Assembly (NCBI GenBank): GCA_036897485.1
Contig: JAYMTF010001292.1
Coordinates: 1 to 24,474 of the forward strand
Direction: 5' to 3'
Length of the DNA: 24,474 nt
Source: Pelargonium nanum
Lineage: Eukaryota > Streptophyta > Magnoliopsida > Geraniales > Geraniaceae
The notes under the pieces are model-generated. The model had not been told where the DNA came from. It made no database searches and saw only the letters and a list, made by a program, of their open reading frames with translations. Position numbers and translations under genes: made by a program. Below, in pieces: positions 8,786 to 19,100 of the stretch (position 1 is the first letter of the stretch; every line of letters begins with the position of its first letter).

Positions 8786-11285
8786 TCAAAGATTATCATG
8801 ATTTTCCAAATTGCGATCATCATCTTCATCATAGTCATCACCATCTTCGTCATAGTCATCACCATCGTTGTCTTCATCCACATCATCTTCATCACCATAA
8901 TCATCTTCGTCTACATACTCGTCATCACCGTCAGAGTCCATGTCTGAAGCTTCATCCTCACTCTGCAGATGAAGAACTAAATGATTTACTTGTCCATTTA
9001 AGAAACGGTTCTAACAGGTAAGGGCAGATAATATTCAAACAGAACCACTCCAACCAAAGTCTTTAATCGAAAGCATCATTCCTACGGAAAAGTGGTAACA
9101 AAGACAACTACTAGCACAAAGCAGAGTGTCTCACTTGGGTGAGTTCTGATGCATGATTTAACTGATCGTGGCCCTCTGAGCTACAGGAATTATCATACTC
9201 TGTATCCTGAGACAAACCCTGTCAATGGAGAAGAAAATGTTCTTAAGTTGGACAAAATTTTGACACTGATGGAAAACTGGCGAAAAAAATAGTTATTACA
9301 GTAATTATGGAAGGAAAATTTGTAATTAAATGTCTGTGCAGCAATCAGCCCACAGAACAGATTGAAAAGAAAGAAGAAAAAAAAATGTTACTTATTACAG
9401 CCATAAGATGCCAGAACTAGTGAGTATTTTCTCACACTCACCATGGCCAGAAGTTAATTATATACTTAGCATGCAACTCAATCAAAACATGTAACAGTAA
9501 GAGGTGGTCCGTGTTTGATTAACATTAGAAAAGAAATGGTGTAACATAGAGAACTGTGAAAACAAAGGTGTGCCAGAAACCACAACTTTTTAGAAACATA
9601 GAAAGATGTGAGTGTTTATCTGCGTGATATATGTAAGGTTCATATTTAGTAAATCATAGCAATATCATGAACCAGTCAAGACATAAGCAAACCCCAATAT
9701 TTAAAATAAAAATACACAACTGTGAAAACAAACTTCTGATATGAGCAACAAGTGGCATAAAACTCCTTTTCCAAAAATAAAAAATAAAAACTCAGAAAAC
9801 ATAAATTGAAAGCTGATCACTTACAATCTTTTTCTTCATTTGGTTTATGGTTCCTTCCAGTTCAGATATGTGTTGACTGAGAGCCTGTAGAGTTCATTAA
9901 GAAATGGTGTGACAGAGAACTGTGTGAATGAGAATAGTCGAAATACGACATTCATAAATTGTACAAGCATAACTGAGACATTAGAGATAAACCTCATGAC
10001 GCTGCATGGCCACTGAACGCTTCAGTGCTTTTGCCTTCGTTAAAAGGTTTCTTGGCCTTATGCTAATTGGTCTCTGGTAATTCTTTCCACGATAATAGAT
10101 AAGAGCATATCCTTTGGAGAGTTTTTCTATTGCTACTAGGATTCCACCACTCTCGAATTCAAGCAACCTTGCTGTGTCTTCAACAAAAGCAAGTGTTTTT
10201 TGTTTCGTGATTAGTTTCACAAGTTCTCTATGCTTCCAGTGTAAATGCATATTCTCAATCACGCCATCAAAAACACCACGAATGCCTGTAATATTGATAT
10301 AGGTACCATTAGAACGAGGTCAGGATTGGATCTACGTTTAATACACATCAGATAACTCACCAAGAGGCAAGTACGGTGTCATTCTTAAACCAACCCTGCG
10401 GAACATAACCCGTTCTTCATCGGTTATCGTTTCCTGGTCATAATCAGGGCCGGCAGGAACCATTGATGCTTCTATTTTAGATAGTAGTTTCTCAGCTCTA
10501 AGCTTTTTGGCTTGTGCCTGTTCATTCATTCAACAATTCAATTAGCTTACACGCACAAAGGACATGACGAAGAAATAGTATGACAACCGCAGAAAACCAC
10601 AACTATATAGTTCTAGTTTTCTGAACTGAAAATCGCTTCTACGTAGCACTTACCACTCAGTATTACGTTATTGTTCAATGATAAACTGTAAGGATGAAGC
10701 ACCTAAGTTCTTCTTTGAGGTATAAAGTAAAAGGGATTCAATAATACTTTACCACAATGCAAAAGGTTAAAGGTGCATATTCAGATGAGTAAGTAGAAAC
10801 AACCAAACTAAGATGTAGCTCGAGAACTTCAAAAGAAAATATAAAATTAAGGGAATGACGAAGTATTTCTATGCTTCTACAAGAGTTTGTACAAAGTGAA
10901 ATCGGTTCAGGCATACTTTACAATATTGCAAATAATCAAAGGTAGCAAACCCAAACAAACTAAGAATTTAGTGAACCTAAGTTTGGTAAGAATGTAATAC
11001 TTGAGCACTTCAAAAGAACAGACAACTAGAAAGAAGTTAATAGCATGGAGAAAACATATATTTCATAAAAATGTAGAAATGGAGAGACAAATGAGGAAAT
11101 CCAAAAAGAAGAAAAATACTTTTGGCAAATGGCTTTTTCACAATGGAACTGTAAATCTAAGTTTATGACTCGAGAGTATATGCTAAATATCTTAATGAAA
11201 ATTATTAGAGTATGCTAACTAGTTTGAAGAGAAAGATGGAGCTTCAATGTTGGAAGTATGAACTTGAGTATGAAAATGTGTATCG

Positions 11286-11332
<47 letters not shown>

Positions 11333-14300
11333 CAAAAGTCAAACCATTTTTCCTAGAGATAGAAGTCCTAGCAAGTTGCAAGGATTATTTCTCATATTTC
11401 TTGAAAGCATACTGGAAAATTATGAGCATTGAATAAATACCAAACCCTCTTATCATTATTTTTTACGTTTTTCCAATCATTCAATTCCAGGCACACAATA
11501 ATACACACACACACACACATCATACTTACAAGGGCTAGTTTATGTTCTACTCGTTTGACAAGCCTGGCTTTCTCAGCTAGGGAAGCTTCTTCGATCATCC
11601 TTTCACGCTCTTCAACTGATATTTCTCTTCCCCACCGAGCTTGAGCCTCATAAAACTCATCCAGAGTACCTGCAAGTGCTTCTCCTTTATCTCTAACAGA
11701 TGGAGCAGCAACTGCCCTAGTCTGCACTTTCACTTCAACATCTTGAATCTCCCCATTTAGTTCCTCTCTTCCCTTCAAATCAGCGGATCTTTTATTACCA
11801 CGTGATAGCACTGCCGCCATTGCTCCATCCCGCACTTCCTCTTCAACACTTTGAATCTGCTTTGTCAGTTCTTGCCTTTCTGCCAATGCAGTGGCTACAC
11901 TTGTTGGGACAAAATCCTTTCCACGGTATATGACAATGTAATATTTGTTTCTAAGCAGTAAGACACCTCCTGTTAATTTCTGCCAAAGAAGATTAAATAC
12001 AAAACCAGTACAATTGCTAGTTAGTTTCCATGAGTAACATTCTCTGCCTTCTTGTCACCGAAGCACACACTAGTACAGGCAAGTAAGCATCATATGTAAC
12101 AAGAATAATCTTTTCAAGCATGAAAACAGTAGACATAATTGAAGGATCTTGGTAAAAATGCAGAAAAACCTTGGATATGTGACACACCTTTATCTCCTCG
12201 GCCATTATTTTGTTGTTCGTATTCTGAATACCTCGTTTGACAGCAATCTTCACAATTAGACTTTTCTCCCAAAGCTTAATTATGGCAGCTGCCAGCCCCT
12301 GATGGTTTCTATTTCTCCCTTCATGTTCAAGTTAAGAACAGATTTTAGTGGCAACAATAGACATCAGAAACTAAAGGAAGTACTAATAGGAAATAATATA
12401 CCAAGAGCAAAATGACAGGGAAGTGATCTAGCAAGTTTCCGATAATTAGTCATCTCTGCATTGGTCAGTCGCAACCGCATTCCAGTAGGAAGAAACCTAT
12501 ACGGTGTCTTGTAGCCAGGAATTTCTTGAGGAAGTAAGTCAGCATCAACTGGAAAAACACCTGTACCCCACCACTCAACAAAACGAGGACCTAAGCCATC
12601 TAGTAGACTATGGTATTCAGCTTCCTCTTCAGTCATGCTCTCAAGACGATCTGGATGCCTCACAGTTGGCACCATTTTTTCTAGGCTTGAAGTTGTGCTA
12701 TCACCACTTCTTGTCACTGGAATGTCAGAAGAAGAAACATCTGGGACAAAAACAGCATCACCTTCTTTGTGGACAAGTTGGGATCTAGAAGAAGGCCCTT
12801 TATAGTTAATCCCACGGTACACCATCATAACACTTCCTGACTTCCATATAACTAGCCCTCCTGTTCGACGCTGACCATCACTATAAGCAGTTAGTTACCT
12901 ATTACCCCATTATCTCCAAAAATGTCTGCATAATTTTGTACATAACGTGGAAAATATGAAATGAAGCTCTTATAGGGCATTACAAGAGTTGACTAATATT
13001 CAAATAGAAAATAGACATAGTGTAAGGCTTGAATCTTTTGAATCAATTCAGCCATCTTATTAAGGCATAATCAAGGAATCTCATTAATAATGGGATAATA
13101 ATCTATCTTAACATCCCTTCTCAAACTTAATGTGTCACCTAATAGACACTTGAATTCGTGAAAACCCACAAAAAATGTGAAACAATAACCATGCATAAAA
13201 GACAAATCAGGGGATTAGAGCATGACTATAAAGTGGATCCAATCAGAAGCATGTCAATGCAAGGTGTGTCTGTATTAGCTTACTGATTATGCCGCAAGGT
13301 GACCAATCAAAGCTCTCTAATCACCGTAGTATGGTTGATTCTAAAAATAACTCCTAATATGAAACAGGCCTTGTAATAAATATTGACGACTAAGACACCA
13401 ACATGACACGACAAGAAAAGGGTTTTTCTTAGTGTGAAGAGATGACCACAATTCGATGCCTAGGAGAAAAAAACTATATAAAAAGCATATCCGAACACCA
13501 CTAAAGCAAAATTGATTAGCAGCCGATGACTATTGAGAGACCTTCAAAGAAGGTTTGAAATAATATGTAATATTAATGCAATTTGATAATAGAAGAGAAG
13601 ACTATATATAGAGTATTACAAGAGTTGACTCTAAGACTTAATATATGAAGCAGTTAAACTATCCTAATCAAGGCATAATCAAGGAATCTCATAAATCAGG
13701 GGATTCTAATCCATCGTAACATATATCAACCACACAATTAGAATATTAACAATGAACAAAAGCAACCAAAAATAATCTCTAAGGTGTCAAACTATCAGCA
13801 ACATAGACAAAATGACCTATCCACTGCTTGTTCAGAGAAGCGCTAACTTACATGTTAGGCATTTCATTCTTGGTCACTCAAACTAGGTGGCCTAACAATT
13901 TGTATCAATTTCAAACACACAAATGATGTCAGATCGTTCATATTTATAATGGATTCAGATGCAACTCTTATATCAGTTAAAGAATTATGAAATTATTCTT
14001 TACGTTTTTATGTTTTACTAATTTCAGCCATCTTCTAAATTGATACAAACAGCAATATGACCATACTTATTAATTCTGTGTATGAGTAATCCTCTCCATG
14101 GGTTCTAAATTTGGCTTATATAGCAATTTCAGAAACCATAACCAGCCAGCCAGCACATGGTTAGTTTTAGCAGCTACTCTATGTCTAACAAGTATTACGA
14201 AACTGGTAAAAGGATTACTACTCGAAACTTAAAGGGATATATAGAGATACACCTCAACAATCTCATGAGCAGTCTTCATATCATGTGCAAGAACCTCATG

Positions 14301-15083
14301 AAACTTAAGCCTAACCAGCTCCTCCTTTCTCCACTTATCATGAATCTTATCCAGCACGGCTTGCGTCACGCCAGCCTTAGGGATATTAATCCTCTCCCTT
14401 ATATGCATCCCAATTGTCCTCAACCGCCTCAGTTCCGTATCTTCGAGTGTCAATTCAGCCAATGAAGGAGCCTTCGCCGCCCTCCGCTGCACTACCTTTC
14501 CTCCTACCGCCACCTCCTCCATTTCCTCATCATTTCTCTCCCATGGAAGAACCATGTCGTCCTCACTGTCCTCGTGCAAGGAGCTATCCGGCCTAATCCA
14601 GTCTCGCTGCAACAGGTCGCCCAATTTCTCCTCCCCATTCACTGGCATTGCCGATTCCTCGTCCAGATCCTCTTCTTCATCGTCCGATACTAGCCCCAAG
14701 TTTCGCAACCGGAGAACAATTCGCTCAACGGCGCTCTGTCCTCTGTCTTTCCCGACATAACCAGCCGATGTTCGCTCATTCCGACCCTCGCCGTTCGATT
14801 TACCGACTTTTTCTTCGACCTTTCGCTCGCCAGAAGAGGGACCTTTCACGAGCCAGGGAGCTGAGGGATGCTTAGGATTTGTCGAGGGAGTGTAGCGGTT
14901 GCTCCTATAGTTCCTGCTAGCACTGTGTTCCGATGCTTTCAGAGACGAGAATGGTTTCAGGAGATGAAATGACCGTTTTGGAGCAGAGAAAACAAGATTG
15001 TGGTTGAGAGTAGGAGAGTGAGTGGAGAGTGGGTGTGAGTTTCGGAGTGAAAATTCTGTCAAATTCGCCGCTGTGAATGCCAT
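8786..15083 (-). CDS. CFM3: CRM-domain organelle intron-splicing factor, CFM3 type
   Basis: Nine exons (high to low): 15083-14253, 12870-12402, 12318-12188, 11979-11530, 10517-10361, 10285-9993, 9884-9825, 9218-9135, 8962-8786. All introns are GT-AG and the product is 883 residues. Residues 1-60 are Ser/Arg-rich with almost no acids, like a plastid transit peptide. Three CRM RNA-binding domains follow: about 208-300 ([15 protein letters not shown] to VYRGINY), 412-500 ([20 protein letters not shown] to YRGKDF) and 658-749 ([13 protein letters not shown] to YYRGKNY). [13 protein letters not shown] and PVDADLLP precede CRM2. The linker at 512-583 is duplicated and the last 58 residues are extremely acidic. 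Plants have three-CRM proteins CRS1, CFM2 and CFM3; the linker wording fits CFM3, whose members promote splicing of a subset of chloroplast group II introns, often with CAF partners. The start is the first ATG of its frame, in the context AACAACATGGC. The CRM family is certain; the CFM3 subgroup is recalled, not aligned. Confidence 0.92.
8830..8871 (-). repeat. 21-bp tandem repeat in the CFM3 acidic tail
   Basis: CATAGTCATCACCATCTTCG plus T at 8830-8850 repeats at 8851-8871 with two changes. On the coding strand the units encode Asp/Glu/Gly/Tyr strings of the DEDGDDY type. Related shorter motifs extend to about 8935. Confidence 0.75.
11286..11331. repeat. Compound microsatellite (GT)n(GA)n
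   Basis: About 12 GT units (11286-11310) are followed directly by about 10 AG units (11311-11331). It lies in intron 4 of CFM3, so the transcript carries (CT)n then (CA)n. Confidence 0.95.
11503..11519. repeat. (AC)n microsatellite next to the intron-4 donor
   Basis: AC repeat of about 8.5 units. In the CFM3 transcript it is a UG run starting 10 nt inside intron 4, after the donor GTAAGT at 11524-11529. Confidence 0.95.
11662..11877 (-). repeat. 108-bp in-frame duplication in CFM3 exon 4
   Basis: Unit 1 (11877-11770, residues 512-547) begins [20 protein letters not shown]. Unit 2 (11769-11662, residues 548-583) begins [20 protein letters not shown]. The units are exactly 36 codons apart and clearly related at DNA and protein level, although diverged. 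They lie between CRM2 and CRM3 and look like short charged helices or coiled coil. Confidence 0.75.
12972..13721 (-). mobile_element. Small LTR-retroelement remnant in CFM3 intron 1
   Basis: Two diverged direct repeats lie about 610 bp apart: 12972-13113 and about 13608-13721. Both contain ATTACAAGAGTTGACT and AAGGCATAATCAAGGAATCT in that order and end CTTAACA or CGTAACA, so on the minus strand each begins TGTTAAG or TGTTACG. The 13608-13721 copy is preceded on the plus strand by TATATATAG, placed like an LTR TATA box. A purine tract, GAGAAGGGA, abuts the 3' repeat on the minus strand at 13114-13122. The interior has no coding domain, so it is a TRIM-like or internally deleted copia-type element in the same orientation as CFM3. 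The outer left edges and target duplication were not resolved. Confidence 0.55.
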
Positions 15084-15260
15084 GTTGTTTAGCTTCGGAA
15101 ACCTGGAATTTTCCTTACTCCATTGATTGATTGGATGCCGAGAAAATTGCAGGCGGAGGAAGAGAAAAAAGAAAGGGGCGAGAGCTTGAAGATGAGTCAC
15201 TACACGCACTGTTTCAGTTTTGAGGGACGTGATAAGGTTTTCTATAGGGAAATCGGCGAA
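15084..15260 (-). promoter_or_regulatory. CFM3 leader and proximal promoter region
   Basis: The coding strand is CT-rich at about 15140-15190, typical of plant 5' leaders. Motif-like words further up are TGAGTCA (15193-15199), an ACGT core (15227-15230) and an I-box-like GATAAGG (15231-15237) of the kind found in light-regulated promoters. CTATAG at 15242-15247 could serve as a weak TATA-like site. All are short matches that may be chance. Confidence 0.3.
15115..15123 (-). promoter_or_regulatory. Two-codon upstream ORF in the CFM3 leader
   Basis: On the minus strand ATGGAGTAA (Met-Glu-stop) ends 31 nt before the CFM3 start codon. It is part of the mRNA only if transcription starts above 15123, which the pyrimidine-rich sequence up to about 15190 suggests. 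It could lower translation of CFM3. Confidence 0.4.
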
Positions 15261-15990
15261 ATGATATTTTTCTTATGGTTTATCCAACAAAATTGTACAT
15301 CTATACAGTGAGGTTTCGTGTTCGAGTTACCTCAAAGGCGAATGACAATGGCCGCAATTTTTGGTCCCGGAATAAATAATAAGGGTAATTGCATATCACC
15401 CCGAGAGCTTACGACTTATTTTATATGTGTTCGTACTACTCTCTTCCAAAAAAAAATTTAACGCAGAAAACAAACAATTTATTACTTATAATCGCACGAT
15501 AACGAAAACGATACAAAATTGGGAGTTTGAAAATCAATTCACCCTGACTAGCCTGACAAAGAGACTGAAAATCTAACTAACTATGTGCCATTCGATTCCT
15601 AAATTAACCCGTAAACAAAAAAAATGGCACTACCAAACTGAGTCACAATGGCTAAAATATCATAAAATCATCACGAATGCACTCGAATCCTTCCCATAGC
15701 CTGAATAATCAAGTTGAAGACACTAAAATCCTCCATCACAATCTGAAGAGTACAAACAACTGAGAACGATAGCACTTGAAGTTTGACGGTAGTTGAGCTT
15801 GATTTTGGATATTTCTTGGATCATGAAAAAGTATTGTAGCTAGTTGCATAACGAAGTGGTTGCAAATGGGTTCTTGAATCTCTTGCTCATGAAAAATAAA
15901 TCAATTTAAATCTTTGATTTGGATCTACCAAAAATAGTATTATTACTTGAGTCATTTGAAATGAAAAATGGTATTGGAATGAATGAAACA
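15261..15990. other. Intergenic region between the two minus-strand genes
   Basis: AT-rich sequence with distal CFM3 promoter on the left and the end of the SYTF-type transcript on the right. No gene, inverted repeat or RNA structure was seen. Confidence 0.5.
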
Positions 15991-16004
15991 ATGGAAACCG
16001 TATC

Positions 16005-16010
16005 TTTATT
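16005..16010 (-). terminator. Candidate polyadenylation signal of the SYTF-type gene
   Basis: AATAAA on the minus strand, within AATAATAATAAAG, about 150 bp past the stop codon at 16159-16161. This is a normal 3'UTR distance for a plant gene. Confidence 0.5.
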
Positions 16011-16158
16011 ATTATTCATGCATATTGAATATACAAATTACACAGCATGGACACCAAAAACTGTAGGTGCTTTTTTTGCAACTCTACCATATACACCGCA
16101 ATTTCGTAACTGGAATTCTATCAGTGGTTAAAAATGTGAGACATTATGCATCAAAATC

Positions 16159-19100
16159 TCAGTTTTCAAAAGCTTTTCTATTCGGGGAAGGTGAAGAGTT
16201 GAACATTTCCTCACCGAGCTCTTTAATCTTGTTTACCAGAAGCGTTTGCTCCGTTTCAAGCTGGACCATGTAATCTTGCTGCATATCCCCGAGGCTTTCC
16301 ATCTCACTCAATGTTGTTGACAACCCGTCAAGATCGCCATCCGAAATAAATGATTGAGATTTCACCATCAGTTTTTTCATCTGACCAATCGTTTTGGAAA
16401 ACAATGAATTAAGGTTTCGAAAGCTTTCAATGGATTGTACTGATAGTTGTGAAACATAACATGTCCTCACCTGGCTAGAAGTTTCTTGTGCTCTACTCAA
16501 AGACGGTTCCAAAGTGGGTCTCTTCTGTAGCTCTGGAATTTTTCTTGTGATCTGAATATGGATCTCTCCCCTTCTCACACCTTGAAGAGGTATCCACTTA
16601 TCAAACATCTGATTCGGAGGCAATCTCTGGTATTCCACTACACAATCTCCAATACTAGATGTCGGAAGCACGGCATTGTGGTCTTTCACATGCAACGCTA
16701 ATGGACTGCCATCGTCCGGAAACTCTAAGGTCTGATCCCACCGAGGATTCAAAGTCTTATACATGATCTGTGAGGCCAAAAATGACACATCAAATGATTT
16801 GTTTAACAGAAGATAACAGAAACAAAAGATACATCCAGATATGATATATAGCATGTGTTAGAGCTGGCAATTTCTGAATTTAAGATAACCGTATTCAAGT
16901 CTTGTGCAGGTTGGAAACCTATGAGATCATGGGTCTTGTTCAGCATTCAAATAAAACCAGCTTCAGAAAGTATGTGATTTGCTTATACAATAAGGAATTC
17001 ATGAATCAACAATTAACCCTAACACTACAATACAGAAAACACAACATTGAGAGACGCAACCATGAAAATGTAGAGATAAGAAATCTCAAGGTTCACGGGA
17101 AGGGCTAGAGACCTATTATTGAAATTATGAAGGTAGTGTATTCTAACCTTTGTTCTCCTCTTCAAGCTCCCATACTGTACCCGTACATATGGATCACTTG
17201 TCCCTCTGAGATCAGCAGCAATAAGGTCTTTGGCTTCAATGAGAACAATTTCAACCCAGCCATTGCCTGAATCTCCACATGAACCCTGTACTTAACAAAA
17301 AAGGAAGATATAAATTGGAGTTAACTGTTATTAACTACAAAACATACTAGGGGTGTCAATTTGTCAGAATCGGCCAGAATTTATCTGGATTAGAGGGGCA
17401 GATATTTCTATGTTTGCCATAAGATTTGGGCCGTGATGTCAAACCTATATTGAGTACAGGATCCTAGACCAACCCGCCTCGAATTGCAGCAACCATTTCA
17501 ATAGTTCATTATTTTTCCAAGATGTGTTTTAAAAGGGGGAAAAGGCTATTCGTCATGCAACTACTTGATTATATAAGTCATCAAAAGAAATAACAGTTAT
17601 CATGTTTATCAATTCATACCCTTGATCCTTCAGAGTCTTCGACTCTTACTGCTTCTATTTGAAGCCTTAATTCTCCCGAGTTCACTTTCTCAAGGGGGAT
17701 CCACACATCGCGCTTTAATCCATCTACAAGTCCTTCCAAATTTACTCGTGCACTGCCAATGAGTTCATCCCCAAAGGTTTCTTCATTGAAGCATTTTATC
17801 TTGAGGTATTCACCATCTCCAATCTCCTCAAATTCAAACTTCTGGTCCCAAATAGGAATAGAAGCGTGTGCAGTGCTTGTTCTATGAAGAGCCTGAGAAG
17901 AAAATCAACTGCATTAGAGTTGATCATAATCCAATCAAAATTAAAAGGAAAATCACGTATAAAAATTATGTTAGTTGCAAAAAACCATGGCTCATATATC
18001 GTGTCGAATTGTGAGAAAGATATACTACCTTCCCATACTGCAACTTCACATATGGGCTACATTTCTCTTTTACCATAAAATCCTTTCCCTCTACAACAGT
18101 TATGTTGATTTTCCTTCCAGTTTTTGCCAGAGAATTTGATGACCCAAGGAGCGATTGCCGGGGGCTTATGTGACTGTAACTGAAGCTTTGTGAACCGTCA
18201 GAGAACTGCCATTCTTTTAACACAAGCCTCACAGTTAACTGCACAGTTTGTTTAATTAAATGAGGGGGGAAAAGAAGCAAAAGAAACCACATTGACTTGT
18301 AGGCAATGATGAACAATATGAAATGAGCAGTTTATTTTTCACCAACTCCATCAAATAATAACATAATACTAGATAGGGAAAGTTGAATCTTATTTAATAT
18401 GCTAATTTAGGAGCCCAACTTTTTTGCCCCAAAATTGATAGGACAAATAAGTATTTGTCATAGGAGCTTATCTGAAACAACTCTGCCGTTGAATGAGTAA
18501 TCACAGAATGAAAATTTGCATGTTCAACTGATTCAGTCCAAAATCTAGACACATTGATAATTGACTATCTAAGTTTTCATATGCACACTGACATAAAACA
18601 GAAGGTCTCATCAGAATGACGTAAAAGGGCTCACCCTCAGATATATTGAAGTGCTGAAAGTTGACTCAATTGATTAAGTAATAAGATATACTGAAAACTA
18701 GGGTGATTAACTTTGACTATTTCATGCACATTTCGAGGACATCCAACCCAAGAAATGTGGAGCACTTGGGGGAAAGAGGAATACTTGTTCAAGTGACTCA
18801 ATTGTTATTATCCTCAACTCTCAGTTAATAAAAGAAAATCCACTGAAAAGTACTCAGTTGTAGGCAATTTCCACTATACGTAACCGTGGTCACCATGTAA
18901 AAGTCACGAGATATAGATTCTACAATTCTAATTCTAAAACTGATGTACACATAATAAAAAAGGAAAACTACCAAAATAGTCCATGAACCATCAGGACCCG
19001 ACAAATTTAGTCCCTGAACTAATTCTATGCCATTTTGGTCTTCAACCTATTAAATTTTGACCAATATAATCCATTCTGTTAACCTCCATTAATTATTCTG

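Noticed and set aside
8683-9021. Plus-strand frame encoding a striking His-rich protein ([16 protein letters not shown])
   Set aside because: It is the antisense of the CFM3 Asp/Glu codons (GAT/GAC/GAA reversed give His and Ser/Phe codons) and starts inside the 3'UTR. No independent gene signals were found.
11392-11529. Continuation of CFM3 exon 4 into intron 4 for 46 codons ([10 protein letters not shown] and onward)
   Set aside because: GTAAGT at 11524-11529 is a canonical donor, and splicing restores [10 protein letters not shown], the continuation expected for this family. The extension is microsatellite-encoded.
14157-14875. Several plus-strand frames over CFM3 exon 1
   Set aside because: They are antisense shadows of the transit-peptide and linker-coding sequence.
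15084-15209. Longer CFM3 N-terminus of 42 extra residues
   Set aside because: That extension has no ATG (its apparent start is GTG). The ATG at 15083 has an ideal plant context and begins a transit-peptide-like sequence.
15919-16131. Plus-strand 70-codon frame next to the SYTF stop
   Set aside because: It overlaps the probable 3'UTR of the minus-strand gene, including its AATAAA, and resembles no family I know.
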